Shown here piece by piece: positions 1-8,029 of a DNA stretch of 57,174 nt. Positions within the stretch are counted from its first letter, which is position 1. Each line of letters opens with the position of its first letter. This stretch comes from Clostridiales bacterium (GTDB taxonomy: Bacteria > Bacillota > Clostridia > Saccharofermentanales > Saccharofermentanaceae). The notes under the pieces are model-generated. The model saw nothing but the letters and a program-made list of their open reading frames with translations. It was not told where the DNA came from and ran no database searches. The stretch covers positions 1 to 57,174 of the forward strand of contig JAFWPB010000034.1 of assembly GCA_017545245.1 (NCBI GenBank), in the 5' to 3' direction. The translations under genes and the position numbers were made by a program.

Positions 1-133
1 ATCTGAATCTTAGTATTATTATGGTCGAGGAGCATATTCTTTATCCTTTCGTTTTTGTCTAGCAACTAAACTCTAGGATAGTTATGCTCCTTTTTCAATT
101 ACTTATTCCCACGATTTCCGTGAAGAACCTGAT

Positions 134-225
134 TTTACAGTATTTTCCACGATTTTTTGTATTTGTACTGTAATGGGTTTTCATTACAGTATAGCGAGAT
201 GAAAAATGCGATTTATACTGTAATG
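134..225. repeat. Array A: alternating inverted TACTGTAA sites
   Basis: Four 8-bp sites alternate in orientation: TTACAGTA at 135-142, TACTGTAA at 166-173, TTACAGTA at 184-191 and TACTGTAA at 216-223. The start-to-start steps are 31, 18 and 32. The middle pair extends to a 10-bp inverted repeat (166-175 and 182-191). It is the smallest of four arrays of this style in the window. It could also be an operator cluster or a hairpin-forming element; no function is assigned. Confidence 0.6.
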
Positions 226-260
226 AATTTCGCATAGTCGTGCGTGTCTTATCCTTTGGC

Positions 261-360
261 AAAAGCACTGGGCCCCAGTGTGTCCAGCCTTCTGTGCTTG
301 AAAAGCACTAGCGCGGCGGCTGCCTTCTTATCGCCCTTATCCCACTTCTCGAAAAGCACT
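261..360. repeat. Cluster of three AAAAGCACT words
   Basis: Exact copies of the 9-mer lie at 261-269, 301-309 and 352-360, all on the plus strand, in non-coding DNA just right of array A. This is the densest group of the word in the window; a fourth copy follows at 669-677, over the start codon of the small gene at 437-676. Confidence 0.75.
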
Positions 361-436
361 TGCCTCGCAAAACAAGCCGCATCCGGCGAAACCACTAGAT
401 ACGACTTATCTTCATTCTCTTCAACAAATAATACTA

Positions 437-676
437 TTACGATTCCGCGTGAATTGCGGTCTTTGCGGCCTCTAGATCTTTCTTTCCGACGTAGACCGTC
501 CAGATCGAGTTGGAAGACTCGCCATAGCTGCCCATTCCGGCGCCGCGGTTCAAGCCGCGCATATTCATATCGCTTGAGGCCACGTCGAATTTGATCCCGG
601 CCGCACGAAGCGCATTGACAACTTTCTGATACTTCTCGTCTTTTTTGCCGACATAGATTTCCTTCTTAAAAAGCAC
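437..676 (-). CDS. Small unknown protein, 79 aa
   Basis: A short soluble protein with two similar halves: each contains the phrase YVGKKD (near residues 8 and 60), followed by a helix-like stretch, with a Gly/Ser/Asn-rich loop between. This recalls small two-strand, one-helix signal-type proteins such as DUF2007, but I cannot confirm a family. The GTG start at 676 is chosen because AAAGGAG lies 8 bases upstream; the longer reading from a TTG at 718 has no ribosome binding site. The GTG lies inside an AAAAGCACT word (669-677). A TATAAT lies upstream, just after the dapL stop, so it may have its own promoter or be the last gene of the dapF-dapL unit. Function unknown. Confidence 0.6.
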   Translation of the reverse strand: MLFKKEIYVGKKDEKYQKVVNALRAAGIKFDVASSDMNMRGLNRGAGMGSYGESSNSIWTVYVGKKDLEAAKTAIHAES

Positions 677-752
677 TGTCCCCGCTCCTTTTGAAAAATC
701 AGGATCTGGCGGAACCAACCTTACTTTTGGCCGCCATCGATATTATACCATA

Positions 753-1937
753 TCACGCGAAGATTTCCTTGATCCTTCTCATTGCTTCCACTGTATTGTC
801 ATGTGTGTTAAAGGACGTAAAACGCACATAGCCTTCGCCGCAGTCGCCAAAGCCGGAACCAGGTGTGCAGATGACGTTTGCTCTCTCGAGAAGATCATCG
901 AAGAAAGCCCAGGAGCGCATGCCGTGCGGGCACTTGACCCAGAGATACGGAGAGTTCTTGCCGCCTGCAAAAGGCCACTTCAACTCGGCAAAAGTCTGCG
1001 CCATGATCGTCGCATTTTCCTTGTAATACGCGATGTTCTGCAGGATCTCCTCCTGACCGGATTCCTTCAGGCAGGCAGCCGCCGCGCGCTGCACCGGATA
1101 GGAAACGCCGTTGAACTTGGTGCTCTGACGGCGCAGCCACATTTTACGAAGCTGCACGCCTTCACGGACCAGTCCTTCCGGAACTACGGTATAGCCGCAT
1201 CTCGTTCCGGTAAAACCGGCGGTCTTGGAAAGGGAACAGAACTCGATTGCGCAGGAACGCGCACCCTCAATGCAGTAGATCGATCTCGGGATATCCGGAT
1301 CAGTGATGAATGCTTCGTATGCCGCATCAAAAAGGATCACCGACCCGTGCGCGTTGGCAAAATCGACCCACTTCTTCAGACGTGTCTTATCGTACGCTGC
1401 ACCAGTCGGATTGTTCGGAGAACAGAGGTAGATGATATCCGCCTCGAGTCCCGGATAAGGCATCGGGAGAAAATCGTTGTCCGCTGTTGCCGAAAGCTTG
1501 ATGATCTTTCTTCCGGACATCACGTTCGTATCCACATAGACCGGATAGACCGGATCTGTCACAGCTACGATATTGTCCACATCGAAGATGTCCAGGATAT
1601 TTCCGATATCACTCTTCGCACCGTCCGAAACGAAGATTTCTTCCGAGTAAAGCTTCACGCCGCTGTGGCGCTGATAATAGGAAGCAATCTCATCACGAAG
1701 GAATTCGTAGCCCTGTTCCGGACCGTAACCATGGAACCCTTCCGCAGTACCCATTTCCTCCGAAGCTTTTACCAGCGCATCGACCGCCGCACGACACAAT
1801 GGCCGCGTTACATCGCCGATTCCCATCTTGATCAATGTCGCACTCTTGTCCTTCTCCATGAAGCGGCGCACACGCTCGGCCACTTCCGAGAACAGATATG
1901 TTTCTTCGATGTTCTGGTAATTCTTGTTGATCTTCAT
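753..1937 (-). CDS. dapL: LL-diaminopimelate aminotransferase DapL
   Basis: A PLP enzyme of aminotransferase fold type I that converts tetrahydrodipicolinate directly to LL-diaminopimelate, using glutamate, for lysine and peptidoglycan precursor synthesis. At 394 residues it has the family length. SPNNPTG is at about 173-179 and the PLP-binding lysine sits in SLSKTAGFTG (Lys238). The start at 1937 follows AGGAGGAAAGAAG; the longer frame to 2024 would overlap most of the gap to dapF and has no ribosome binding site. It is downstream of dapF on the same strand with 95 bp between, so the two consecutive pathway steps are probably cotranscribed. Confidence 0.95.
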   Translation of the reverse strand: MKINKNYQNIEETYLFSEVAERVRRFMEKDKSATLIKMGIGDVTRPLCRAAVDALVKASEEMGTAEGFHGYGPEQGYEFLRDEIASYYQRHSGVKLYSEEIFVSDGAKSDIGNILDIFDVDNIVAVTDPVYPVYVDTNVMSGRKIIKLSATADNDFLPMPYPGLEADIIYLCSPNNPTGAAYDKTRLKKWVDFANAHGSVILFDAAYEAFITDPDIPRSIYCIEGARSCAIEFCSLSKTAGFTGTRCGYTVVPEGLVREGVQLRKMWLRRQSTKFNGVSYPVQRAAAACLKESGQEEILQNIAYYKENATIMAQTFAELKWPFAGGKNSPYLWVKCPHGMRSWAFFDDLLERANVICTPGSGFGDCGEGYVRFTSFNTHDNTVEAMRRIKEIFA

Positions 1938-2032
1938 TCTTCTTTCCTCCTGTCGATCCGCGTCGACACTGGCGCGCAATAATTTATTCTCTTGTTTTAT
2001 TTCTTGTCTGCCTTCACAGATCAATCGCTAAA

Positions 2033-2875
2033 TCAAACCTCGATCTCGCCTTCAAAAGAAACCACAGCAGGGCCCGTCATCAGGACGCGCTCATCCGTGT
2101 AATTGATCACGAGTTCGCCACCATTCAGGATCACACGGACGTCTTCGCCCTTCTTCGCATAGCCGTTCAGGCACGCCGCCACGACCGTCGCACAAGTTCC
2201 GGTACCGCAGGCCCAGGTCTCGCCTGTGCCGCGCTCCCATACACGCATACGAAGAAGTCCCGGTTCCAGGATCTCTACAAATTCGGTATTCACTCTTGCC
2301 GGAAACATCGGATGGTTCTCAAACTTCGGGCCAAGAGAAGCCAGGTCCATCTTCTCCACATCCTTCACGAAAAGAACTGCGTGCGGATTTCCCATGGACA
2401 CACAAGTGATGTGATACTCCTGCCCGTCGACTTCCACCTCGCGGTCCACGATCCGGTCACCGGGAAGGTCCACCGGGATCAGTTCCGGAGAAAGGATTGC
2501 ACGGCCCATATCTACGCAGGCCCCTGATGCCAGACCATCCGGTCCAACCTGCATCTTCAGTTTCTTTATTCCGCACTTGGTCTCAATCGTGATGACATCC
2601 TTCCTGACGCACCACTTATCGTAGACAAACTTACCCACGCAGCGGATGCCGTTTCCGCACATCTCGCTTTCCGATCCGTCCAGGTTAAACATGATCATTC
2701 TTGCATCCGCCACTTCCGACGGCGCAACAAGGATCAGGCCATCCGACCCGATTCCGAAATGTCTGTCTGAGACTCGTACCGCCAGTGCTGACGGATCCTC
2801 TATCTGATATTCTCTTGCATCGATATAAACGTAATCATTTCCACAACCTTGCATCTTCGTGAATGCATACTTCAT
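2033..2875 (-). CDS. dapF: Diaminopimelate epimerase DapF
   Basis: A cofactor-independent racemase-type enzyme that turns LL-diaminopimelate into the meso form used in peptidoglycan and for lysine. It is 280 residues from the ATG at 2875, preceded by GAGGTGGA; a GTG at 2884 lies within that ribosome binding site and is less likely. Both catalytic cysteines are present: Cys73 in MCGNGIRC and Cys223 in ACGTGTC. The N-terminal GCGNDYVYID motif is also canonical. It is the first gene of a dapF-dapL unit. Confidence 0.95.
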   Translation of the reverse strand: MKYAFTKMQGCGNDYVYIDAREYQIEDPSALAVRVSDRHFGIGSDGLILVAPSEVADARMIMFNLDGSESEMCGNGIRCVGKFVYDKWCVRKDVITIETKCGIKKLKMQVGPDGLASGACVDMGRAILSPELIPVDLPGDRIVDREVEVDGQEYHITCVSMGNPHAVLFVKDVEKMDLASLGPKFENHPMFPARVNTEFVEILEPGLLRMRVWERGTGETWACGTGTCATVVAACLNGYAKKGEDVRVILNGGELVINYTDERVLMTGPAVVSFEGEIEV

Positions 2876-2991
2876 CTTCTCCACCTCACTAATTCTCGGA
2901 TCCTAAAGCATAACTTCACGCCATTGTGCACGTTATGTACTATTCAGTTATTTGTTTTTATATAAATATGTAACTAAGTTATTCTTCTTTT

Positions 2992-3576
2992 TTATTCTTC
3001 GTACGTCTTAATGATCTCGTACGCCACATCGGCTCTCGTCCGCCCGCTGTTCATGGCCTCTTTCTCGATAAACTTATGCGCTTCCTCTTCCGAAAAAGCC
3101 AAGGTCTGCATCAGCAGGAGCTTTCCACGGACGATCACTTTCTCGTCATCCAGTTTTTTCTTCAACGCACAAAGCCGGATGTGCGCCATATCGGCTGCAT
3201 TGATTGCTGTGGCAAAAGCACTTTGGGTGAGCGGTTTGGTAAGGATCGTGGCACCCAGGTCGAGAAGTACTTTGCGCGCGGCCTTGCTTTCTGCATCGGT
3301 AAAGCCTGTCTCCTCAGCCAGAAACAGCACGCTTGCTGTCGGATGGGTCACCGCGATGCGGCACGCTTTCTGCGCCAGCGGATCCGCAATCGCCGAGGAT
3401 ACGATCAGGAGACCATAGTCGCCTTTTCTTGCAAGATCGATCCCGTTGTCTTTCAGCGAACTCCAGACGATATCGTGAGGATGCTTGAGGCTTTTCTTAA
3501 TGAGCTCTTCCAGCGCGCGGTTGGCTCCGGCACCTGCTCTTAATATAAGAACTTTATCTATACCAGTAGAACTCAT
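2992..3576 (-). CDS. ANTAR-domain antiterminator with pseudo-receiver (NitR-like)
   Basis: A 194-residue RNA-binding regulator. Residues 1-125 have the receiver fold, but the position of the phosphoacceptor Asp at the end of strand 3 reads LLIVSSAI, with no acidic residue; the KP signature (ILTKPLTQ) is kept. A linking helix (about 130-145) leads to a C-terminal ANTAR three-helix bundle (KLLLMQTLAFSEEEAHKFI, then ADVAYEIIKTY). ANTAR proteins bind paired hairpins in leader RNAs and prevent termination; clostridial relatives next to glutamine synthetase control nitrogen genes. The ATG at 3576 follows AGAGGTGA. It is divergent from the GSIII gene, whose leader carries matching RNA motifs. The missing Asp implies control by protein or ligand binding rather than phosphorylation (inference). 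Confidence 0.85.
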   Translation of the reverse strand: MSSTGIDKVLILRAGAGANRALEELIKKSLKHPHDIVWSSLKDNGIDLARKGDYGLLIVSSAIADPLAQKACRIAVTHPTASVLFLAEETGFTDAESKAARKVLLDLGATILTKPLTQSAFATAINAADMAHIRLCALKKKLDDEKVIVRGKLLLMQTLAFSEEEAHKFIEKEAMNSGRTRADVAYEIIKTYEE

Positions 3577-3641
3577 CCGGATCACCTCTTTTTACTTGTT
3601 TTTCCGCACATCTGGACATGCCATCTTATGCTTACATGGTT

Positions 3642-3670
3642 AGTTTACTCTTACTTATACATTTTTGCAA
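3642..3670 (-). promoter_or_regulatory. Possible promoter for the ANTAR gene
   Basis: On the minus strand, TTGCAA (plus 3665-3670) is separated by 17 bp from TAAACT (plus 3642-3647). The match to the sigma-A consensus is moderate. It faces away from the stronger GSIII promoter in the same divergent gap. Confidence 0.4.
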
Positions 3671-3771
3671 CTTCTTCTTGCATAAAATTCATCCTATATG
3701 AAAAATCGTTCATTTTTACCCACATTTTTAACGAATCATGCAAGTTTGATAAATAATTTATGCATTTTCTG

Positions 3772-3800
3772 TTGACAGACCAGTTCTTTTGGCGTATTCT
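3772..3800 (+). promoter_or_regulatory. Sigma-A promoter of the GSIII gene
   Basis: A perfect TTGACA at 3772-3777 and TATTCT at 3795-3800 are separated by exactly 17 bp. Transcription should begin near 3806, giving a leader of about 70 nt that carries the hairpins described next. Confidence 0.8.
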
Positions 3801-3808
3801 TCAGACAT

Positions 3809-3862
3809 AAAGCAACGGCGCTTGGTACCAAGGAACGGGTCCCAAGCGCTTTTGACGTTTTT
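3809..3862 (+). promoter_or_regulatory. ANTAR-type antiterminator/terminator leader of GSIII
   Basis: Two AACGG-type loops lie 20 nt apart. The first hairpin is AAGC, loop AACGGC (3814-3819), GCTT. The second is a weaker GGA/TCC stem around AACGGG (3834-3839). Both loops have A at position 1 and G at position 4, as described for ANTAR targets. A competing 12-bp hairpin with one mismatch (3818-3829 with 3838-3849) is followed by TTTTGACGTTTTT and looks like an intrinsic terminator. Its 5' arm overlaps the first hairpin, so the two forms exclude each other. Binding by the neighbouring ANTAR protein is inference. Confidence 0.65.
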
Positions 3863-3877
3863 AAGGAGGAAAGAACT

Positions 3878-5974
3878 ATGACAAACGTACCTGAGATCTT
3901 CGGAACTATGGTTTTTAATGAACAGATCATGAAGGCCCGTCTCCCGAAAGAAACTTACAAAGCAATGAAGAAGACTATTAATGAAGGACTTCCGTTGAAT
4001 ATAGAGATCGCGAATGTAGTGGCAAATGCTATGAAAGACTGGGCAACCGAGAAGGGCGCTACCCACTTCACACATTGGTTCCAGCCACTCACCGGAATCA
4101 CCGCTGAGAAGCACGACAGTTTCATCTCCCCTACTTCTGATGGCGGCGTGATCATGGAGTTCTCGGGAAAGGAACTGGTCCAGGGTGAGCCGGATGCTTC
4201 TTCCTTCCCGAGCGGCGGACTCCGGGCAACATTCGAGGCAAGAGGATATACAGCATGGGATCCGACAAGCTTCGCTTTCATCAAAGACAATACACTCTGC
4301 ATCCCGACCGCATTCTGTTCTTACAGCGGCGAGGCACTCGACAAGAAGACACCTCTTCTCCGCTCGATGGAAGTGATCAGCAAGCAGGCAGTAAGAATCT
4401 TAAGACTCTTCGGAAATACGGACCCGCACCTTACAGTAAAGACAACAGTTGGTCCTGAACAGGAATACTTCCTCATTCCGGTTGAACTCTATAATCAGAG
4501 AAAAGACCTGATCTTTACAGGAAGAACACTTTTCGGAGCCAAAGCACCGAAGGGCCAGGAGCTCGAAGACCATTACTTCGGTTCCATCAAGCCAAGAGTT
4601 TCCGCTTACATGAAAGATCTCGACGAAGAACTCTGGAAGCTGGGTGTACTTGCTAAGACAAAGCATAACGAAGTAGCTCCGGCACAGCACGAATTGGCAC
4701 CGATCTTTACAACGACCAATATCGCAACCGATCACAACCAGCTGATGATGGAGATCATGCAGAAAGTTGCGAAGAAACACGGTCTGGTTTGCCTCCTTCA
4801 CGAAAAGCCATTCGCAGGTGTAAACGGATCCGGTAAGCATAACAACTGGTCCATCTCCACTTCATCCGGTGTGAACCTCCTTGAACCAGGCGATACACCT
4901 TCTGAGAATGCCCAGTTCCTGCTCTTCCTGGCAGCCGTCATCCGTGCAGTAGATGTACATCAGGATCTGCTCCGTATCTCGGTAGCAACCGCAGGAAACG
5001 ATCACCGTCTTGGTGCAAACGAAGCTCCGCCGGCAGTCGTATCCATGTTCCTGGGTGATGAACTCAATGCAATCATCGAGTCAATCGTCGAAGGCAAAGC
5101 ATATGACCAGCACGAGAAAGTCCAGATGGAAATCGGCGTAGACGTTCTTCCGAAGTTCCCGAAGGATTCTACAGACAGAAACAGAACTTCCCCGTTCGCA
5201 TTTACCGGTAATAAGTTCGAATTCAGAATGCTAGGTTCCGCCAACTCCATCGCCTGCGCGAACATCATGCTCAACACTGCAGTAGCAGACAGCCTCTGTG
5301 AATTCGCAGACAGACTCGAAAAGGCAAGTGATTTTAACGCAGAACTGGCAGCAGTAGTAAAAGAAACGATCACCGCTCATAAGCGCATCATCTTTAACGG
5401 CAACGGTTATGACGAGAGCTGGATCAAAGAGGCAACCGAGGAGAGGGGCCTTCTCAATCTCAGATCTACACCGGAAGCCATGGAGCGTTTCCTCGATCAG
5501 AAGAACAAAGATCTGTTCCTGAAGTTTGGTGTATTCAGTCTCGCAGAGATGCAGTCAAGACACGATATCCTGCTTGAGAACTACAGCAAGATCATCAATA
5601 TCGAGGCATTGACCATGATCGATATGGCAAGAAAGGATATCCTCCCTGCCGTTACCGAATATATCAAAGAACTGGCAGATACCGCGATCGCTGTTAAGCA
5701 GGCAAGCGGCGTAGAAGCAACATTTGAGCAGGATCTGATCAAGCAGCTCAGCAAGCTCCAGTCTGACATCGCCTCCAGAACACAGGTACTGGAAGATGCA
5801 GTGATCGAAGTACACGAAATCTCCGATATCCTTGCCCAGTCCTATGCATATAGAGACAAAGTATTCGTGGCTATGCAGGATCTCAGAGCCGCCGCAGACC
5901 AGGCAGAGTCCCTCTGCAGTGCCAAGATCTGGCCGTTCCCGACATACGGCGAACTGCTCTTCGGAGTAAGATAA
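3878..5974 (+). CDS. glnN: Glutamine synthetase type III
   Basis: ATP-dependent ligation of ammonia to glutamate, the entry point for nitrogen when ammonia is low. At 698 residues it has the length of the GSIII (GlnN) class, not the roughly 450-residue [12 protein letters not shown] marks the metal/glutamate site and [16 protein letters not shown] the substrate-binding region, and the long C-terminal helical extension typical of GSIII is present. The ATG at 3878 follows AAGGAGG. It is transcribed from the promoter at 3772 through an attenuator-like leader, divergent from an ANTAR regulator, and followed 120 bp later by the ammonium channel gene. Confidence 0.95.
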   Translation: MTNVPEIFGTMVFNEQIMKARLPKETYKAMKKTINEGLPLNIEIANVVANAMKDWATEKGATHFTHWFQPLTGITAEKHDSFISPTSDGGVIMEFSGKELVQGEPDASSFPSGGLRATFEARGYTAWDPTSFAFIKDNTLCIPTAFCSYSGEALDKKTPLLRSMEVISKQAVRILRLFGNTDPHLTVKTTVGPEQEYFLIPVELYNQRKDLIFTGRTLFGAKAPKGQELEDHYFGSIKPRVSAYMKDLDEELWKLGVLAKTKHNEVAPAQHELAPIFTTTNIATDHNQLMMEIMQKVAKKHGLVCLLHEKPFAGVNGSGKHNNWSISTSSGVNLLEPGDTPSENAQFLLFLAAVIRAVDVHQDLLRISVATAGNDHRLGANEAPPAVVSMFLGDELNAIIESIVEGKAYDQHEKVQMEIGVDVLPKFPKDSTDRNRTSPFAFTGNKFEFRMLGSANSIACANIMLNTAVADSLCEFADRLEKASDFNAELAAVVKETITAHKRIIFNGNGYDESWIKEATEERGLLNLRSTPEAMERFLDQKNKDLFLKFGVFSLAEMQSRHDILLENYSKIINIEALTMIDMARKDILPAVTEYIKELADTAIAVKQASGVEATFEQDLIKQLSKLQSDIASRTQVLEDAVIEVHEISDILAQSYAYRDKVFVAMQDLRAAADQAESLCSAKIWPFPTYGELLFGVR

Positions 5975-6000
5975 GAAAGTAAATAGTGAAGTAAGAAAAA

Positions 6001-6054
6001 AGCAGCAAAGGTGCTGTAGCTCTCACCCGGAAACGGGATCCGCTACAGCACCTT
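6001..6054 (+). promoter_or_regulatory. ANTAR-type motif and long hairpin in the amt leader
   Basis: A first hairpin CAGC, loop AAAGGT (6007-6012), GCTG has A at loop position 1 and G at position 4. A second, CGGA around AACGGGA with TCCG (6028-6042), repeats the AACGGG and GGA/TCC seen in the GSIII leader. A perfect 13-bp stem (6008-6020 with 6042-6054) encloses the second motif and cannot coexist with the first. There is no U-run after it, so if it terminates transcription it is not a classic terminator. It may also serve as the 3' end structure of the GSIII message. Confidence 0.55.
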
Positions 6055-6094
6055 CTCTGTATACTTCACAAGAAGAAAAAATGAGGTGAATAAA

Positions 6095-7873
6095 ATGGAA
6101 GCATTATTACAGTCAGCAAACGACACTATATTTGGTGTTTGGTTCTTAATAGGAGCTGCTCTGGTCTTCTTCATGCAATGTGGTTTCGCCATGGTTGAGA
6201 CCGGCTTTACCAGAGCAAAAAACGCAGGAAACATCATCATGAAAAACCTGATGGACTTCTGCATCGGTACAGTAGTATTCAGTCTTCTCGGCTTTGCCCT
6301 CATGATGAGTGAAGACTATATCATGGGATTCATCGGAGTTCCGAACATGAAGATCTTCAGTGATTTTTCAAACTTCCCGATGTCCTCCTTCGTATTCAAC
6401 CTGGTATTCTGCGCAACGGCTGCAACGATCGTTTCCGGTGCGATGGCTGAAAGAACCAAGTTCTCTGCATACTGTATCTACAGTGCCATCATCAGCCTGG
6501 TCGTCTATCCGATCGAAGCTGGTTGGGTATGGAACTCTCAGGGCTGGCTCGCAAAGCTCGGATTCATCGATTTTGCAGGTTCTGCAGCAATCCATAGTGT
6601 TGGTGGTATCTCCGCTCTTATCGGCGCAATCATCCTTGGGCCCCGTATCGGCAAGTACGTAAAAGACCAGAGCGGTAAGGTCGTCAAAGTCAAGGCGATT
6701 CAGGGTCACTCCCTGACACTCGGTGCACTCGGCTGCTTCATCCTCTGGTTCGGCTGGTACGGATTCAACGGCGCCGCCGCTACATCCATCAGTTCTTTGG
6801 CAGCGATCTTCGTAACCACAACTGTTGCTCCGGCAGTCGCTACCTGTGTGACCATGATCTATACATGGTGCAAAAACGGCAAGCCTGATGTCTCCATGTG
6901 CTTGAACGCCTCTCTGGCCGGTCTTGTCGGTGTAACCGCCGGTTGTAACAACGTTGACGTCATTGGCGCTACGATCATCGGTATCGTAAGCGGTATCCTC
7001 GTAGTCGTCGTTATTGAAAAGCTCGACATCAAGTGCCACGTAGATGACCCGGTCGGTGCAGTTGGTGTTCACCTGGCAAACGGTGTCTGGGGTACTCTGG
7101 CAGCAGGTCTCCTTTCTACTTCCACAGCAGATGCTGGAGTTGACGGACCAATCTACGCTCTCGTACACGGCACATCCTTCTCTGAAGGCTTCAAGGTATT
7201 CGGCGTACAGTGCTTAGGTATCGCTTCCATCCTCGCATGGACAGCACTCTGCATGATCCCGGCATTCCTGATCATCAAGAAAACGATCGGCCTCCGTGCT
7301 TCCGCAGAAGACGAGCTCGCCGGTATGGATATCTCCGAACATGGTCTCGTATCCGCTTATGCTGACTTCGCATCCGTAGCTGACTTTGCTCCGACAGTAG
7401 ATGACTCCGCACTGGCTGGAATCAAGGTCATCGGCGAAACACCAATGGCAGAGGCCGTAGAAGTAAAAGAAGTCGCAAGAGCTGCTTCCGGTATCTCTTA
7501 CAAGAGCCCGGATGGAAAGAAGCTCACCAAGATCGAAATCGTCTGCAAAGAGCGTATGCTCGAGCCGCTTAAGTCGGCACTCCTGGATATCGGTATCACG
7601 GGTATGACAGTATCCCACGTTCTTGGTTGTGGTATCCAGAAAGGTAAAGCGGAATTCTATCGAGGCGTTGAAGTTGAACCTTCACTGCTCCCGAAGATCC
7701 AGATGGATATCGTGGTAGCGAGAGTACCTGTACAGGCTGTTATCGATACCGCAAAGAAAGTACTTTACACCGGTCATATCGGTGATGGCAAGATCTTCGT
7801 CTACGATGTAGAGAACGTCATCAAAGTACGTACAAGTGAAGAGGGATTCGACGCCCTGCAAGACGTTGAATAA
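6095..7873 (+). CDS. amt: Ammonium channel with fused C-terminal PII domain
   Basis: An integral membrane ammonium transporter (Amt/MEP/Rh). About eleven hydrophobic helices fill residues 1-400, starting with the VWFLIGAALVFFMQCGFAM helix and including GGISALIGA. After a linker, residues 475-592 form a complete PII domain: an RGVEVEPSLLPK T-loop region, GDGKIFVYDVENVIKVRT at the C-terminal nucleotide site. Normally GlnK is a separate protein that plugs the channel; here it is tethered. The T-loop tyrosine used for uridylylation in enteric GlnK is replaced (valine in RGVEVE). The ATG at 6095 follows GAGGTGA; a GTG at 6086 lies inside that site. Likely cotranscribed with GSIII. Confidence 0.92.
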   Translation: MEALLQSANDTIFGVWFLIGAALVFFMQCGFAMVETGFTRAKNAGNIIMKNLMDFCIGTVVFSLLGFALMMSEDYIMGFIGVPNMKIFSDFSNFPMSSFVFNLVFCATAATIVSGAMAERTKFSAYCIYSAIISLVVYPIEAGWVWNSQGWLAKLGFIDFAGSAAIHSVGGISALIGAIILGPRIGKYVKDQSGKVVKVKAIQGHSLTLGALGCFILWFGWYGFNGAAATSISSLAAIFVTTTVAPAVATCVTMIYTWCKNGKPDVSMCLNASLAGLVGVTAGCNNVDVIGATIIGIVSGILVVVVIEKLDIKCHVDDPVGAVGVHLANGVWGTLAAGLLSTSTADAGVDGPIYALVHGTSFSEGFKVFGVQCLGIASILAWTALCMIPAFLIIKKTIGLRASAEDELAGMDISEHGLVSAYADFASVADFAPTVDDSALAGIKVIGETPMAEAVEVKEVARAASGISYKSPDGKKLTKIEIVCKERMLEPLKSALLDIGITGMTVSHVLGCGIQKGKAEFYRGVEVEPSLLPKIQMDIVVARVPVQAVIDTAKKVLYTGHIGDGKIFVYDVENVIKVRTSEEGFDALQDVE

Positions 7874-8029
7874 TACGAATAATCTGAAATCCCATCGGGG
7901 TCCTGCTGATTTCGGCAGGACTCCTTTGGATATTTCAAAAGGCAGTGCTTTTACCGCAAGAAAAGAAGCACGGTGAATAAAGAAACAACATATTGTTTTG
8001 CAAGAAAATAAATATTGGAGGAATTGTTT
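7874..8029 (+). other. amt-asnB intergenic region
   Basis: It holds the hairpin at 7897-7924 (separate entry), an AAAAGCACT word on the minus strand (7944-7952), whose GTGCTT half can pair with a nearby AAGCAC (7966-7971), and the asnB ribosome binding site GGAGG. I see no clear promoter; an upstream transcript may continue. Confidence 0.5.
7897..7924 (+). terminator. Hairpin after amt
   Basis: The arms GGGGTCCTGC (7897-7906) and GCAGGACTCC (7915-7924) pair over 10 bp, one a G-U, with an 8-nt loop. Only TTT follows, so termination would be partial. Confidence 0.45.

Larger units (their letters stand above)
1..436. other. Non-coding stretch with array A and AAAAGCACT cluster
   Basis: I see no credible gene here. 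The left part is AT-rich and contains an 8-bp inverted pair (GGAGCATA at 30-37, TATGCTCC at 83-90), two copies of CCACGATTT near 108 and 148, and the TACTGTAA array at 134-225. The right part contains three AAAAGCACT words (261, 301, 352). The 116-codon plus-strand frame at 244-594 has no ribosome binding site, is Ser/Arg rich and runs antisense into the small gene at 437-676, so it is not called. Confidence 0.7.

Noticed and set aside
244..594. 116-codon plus-strand frame
   Set aside because: No ribosome binding site, Ser/Arg-rich composition, runs through AAAAGCACT copies and antisense to the better-supported small gene at 437-676.
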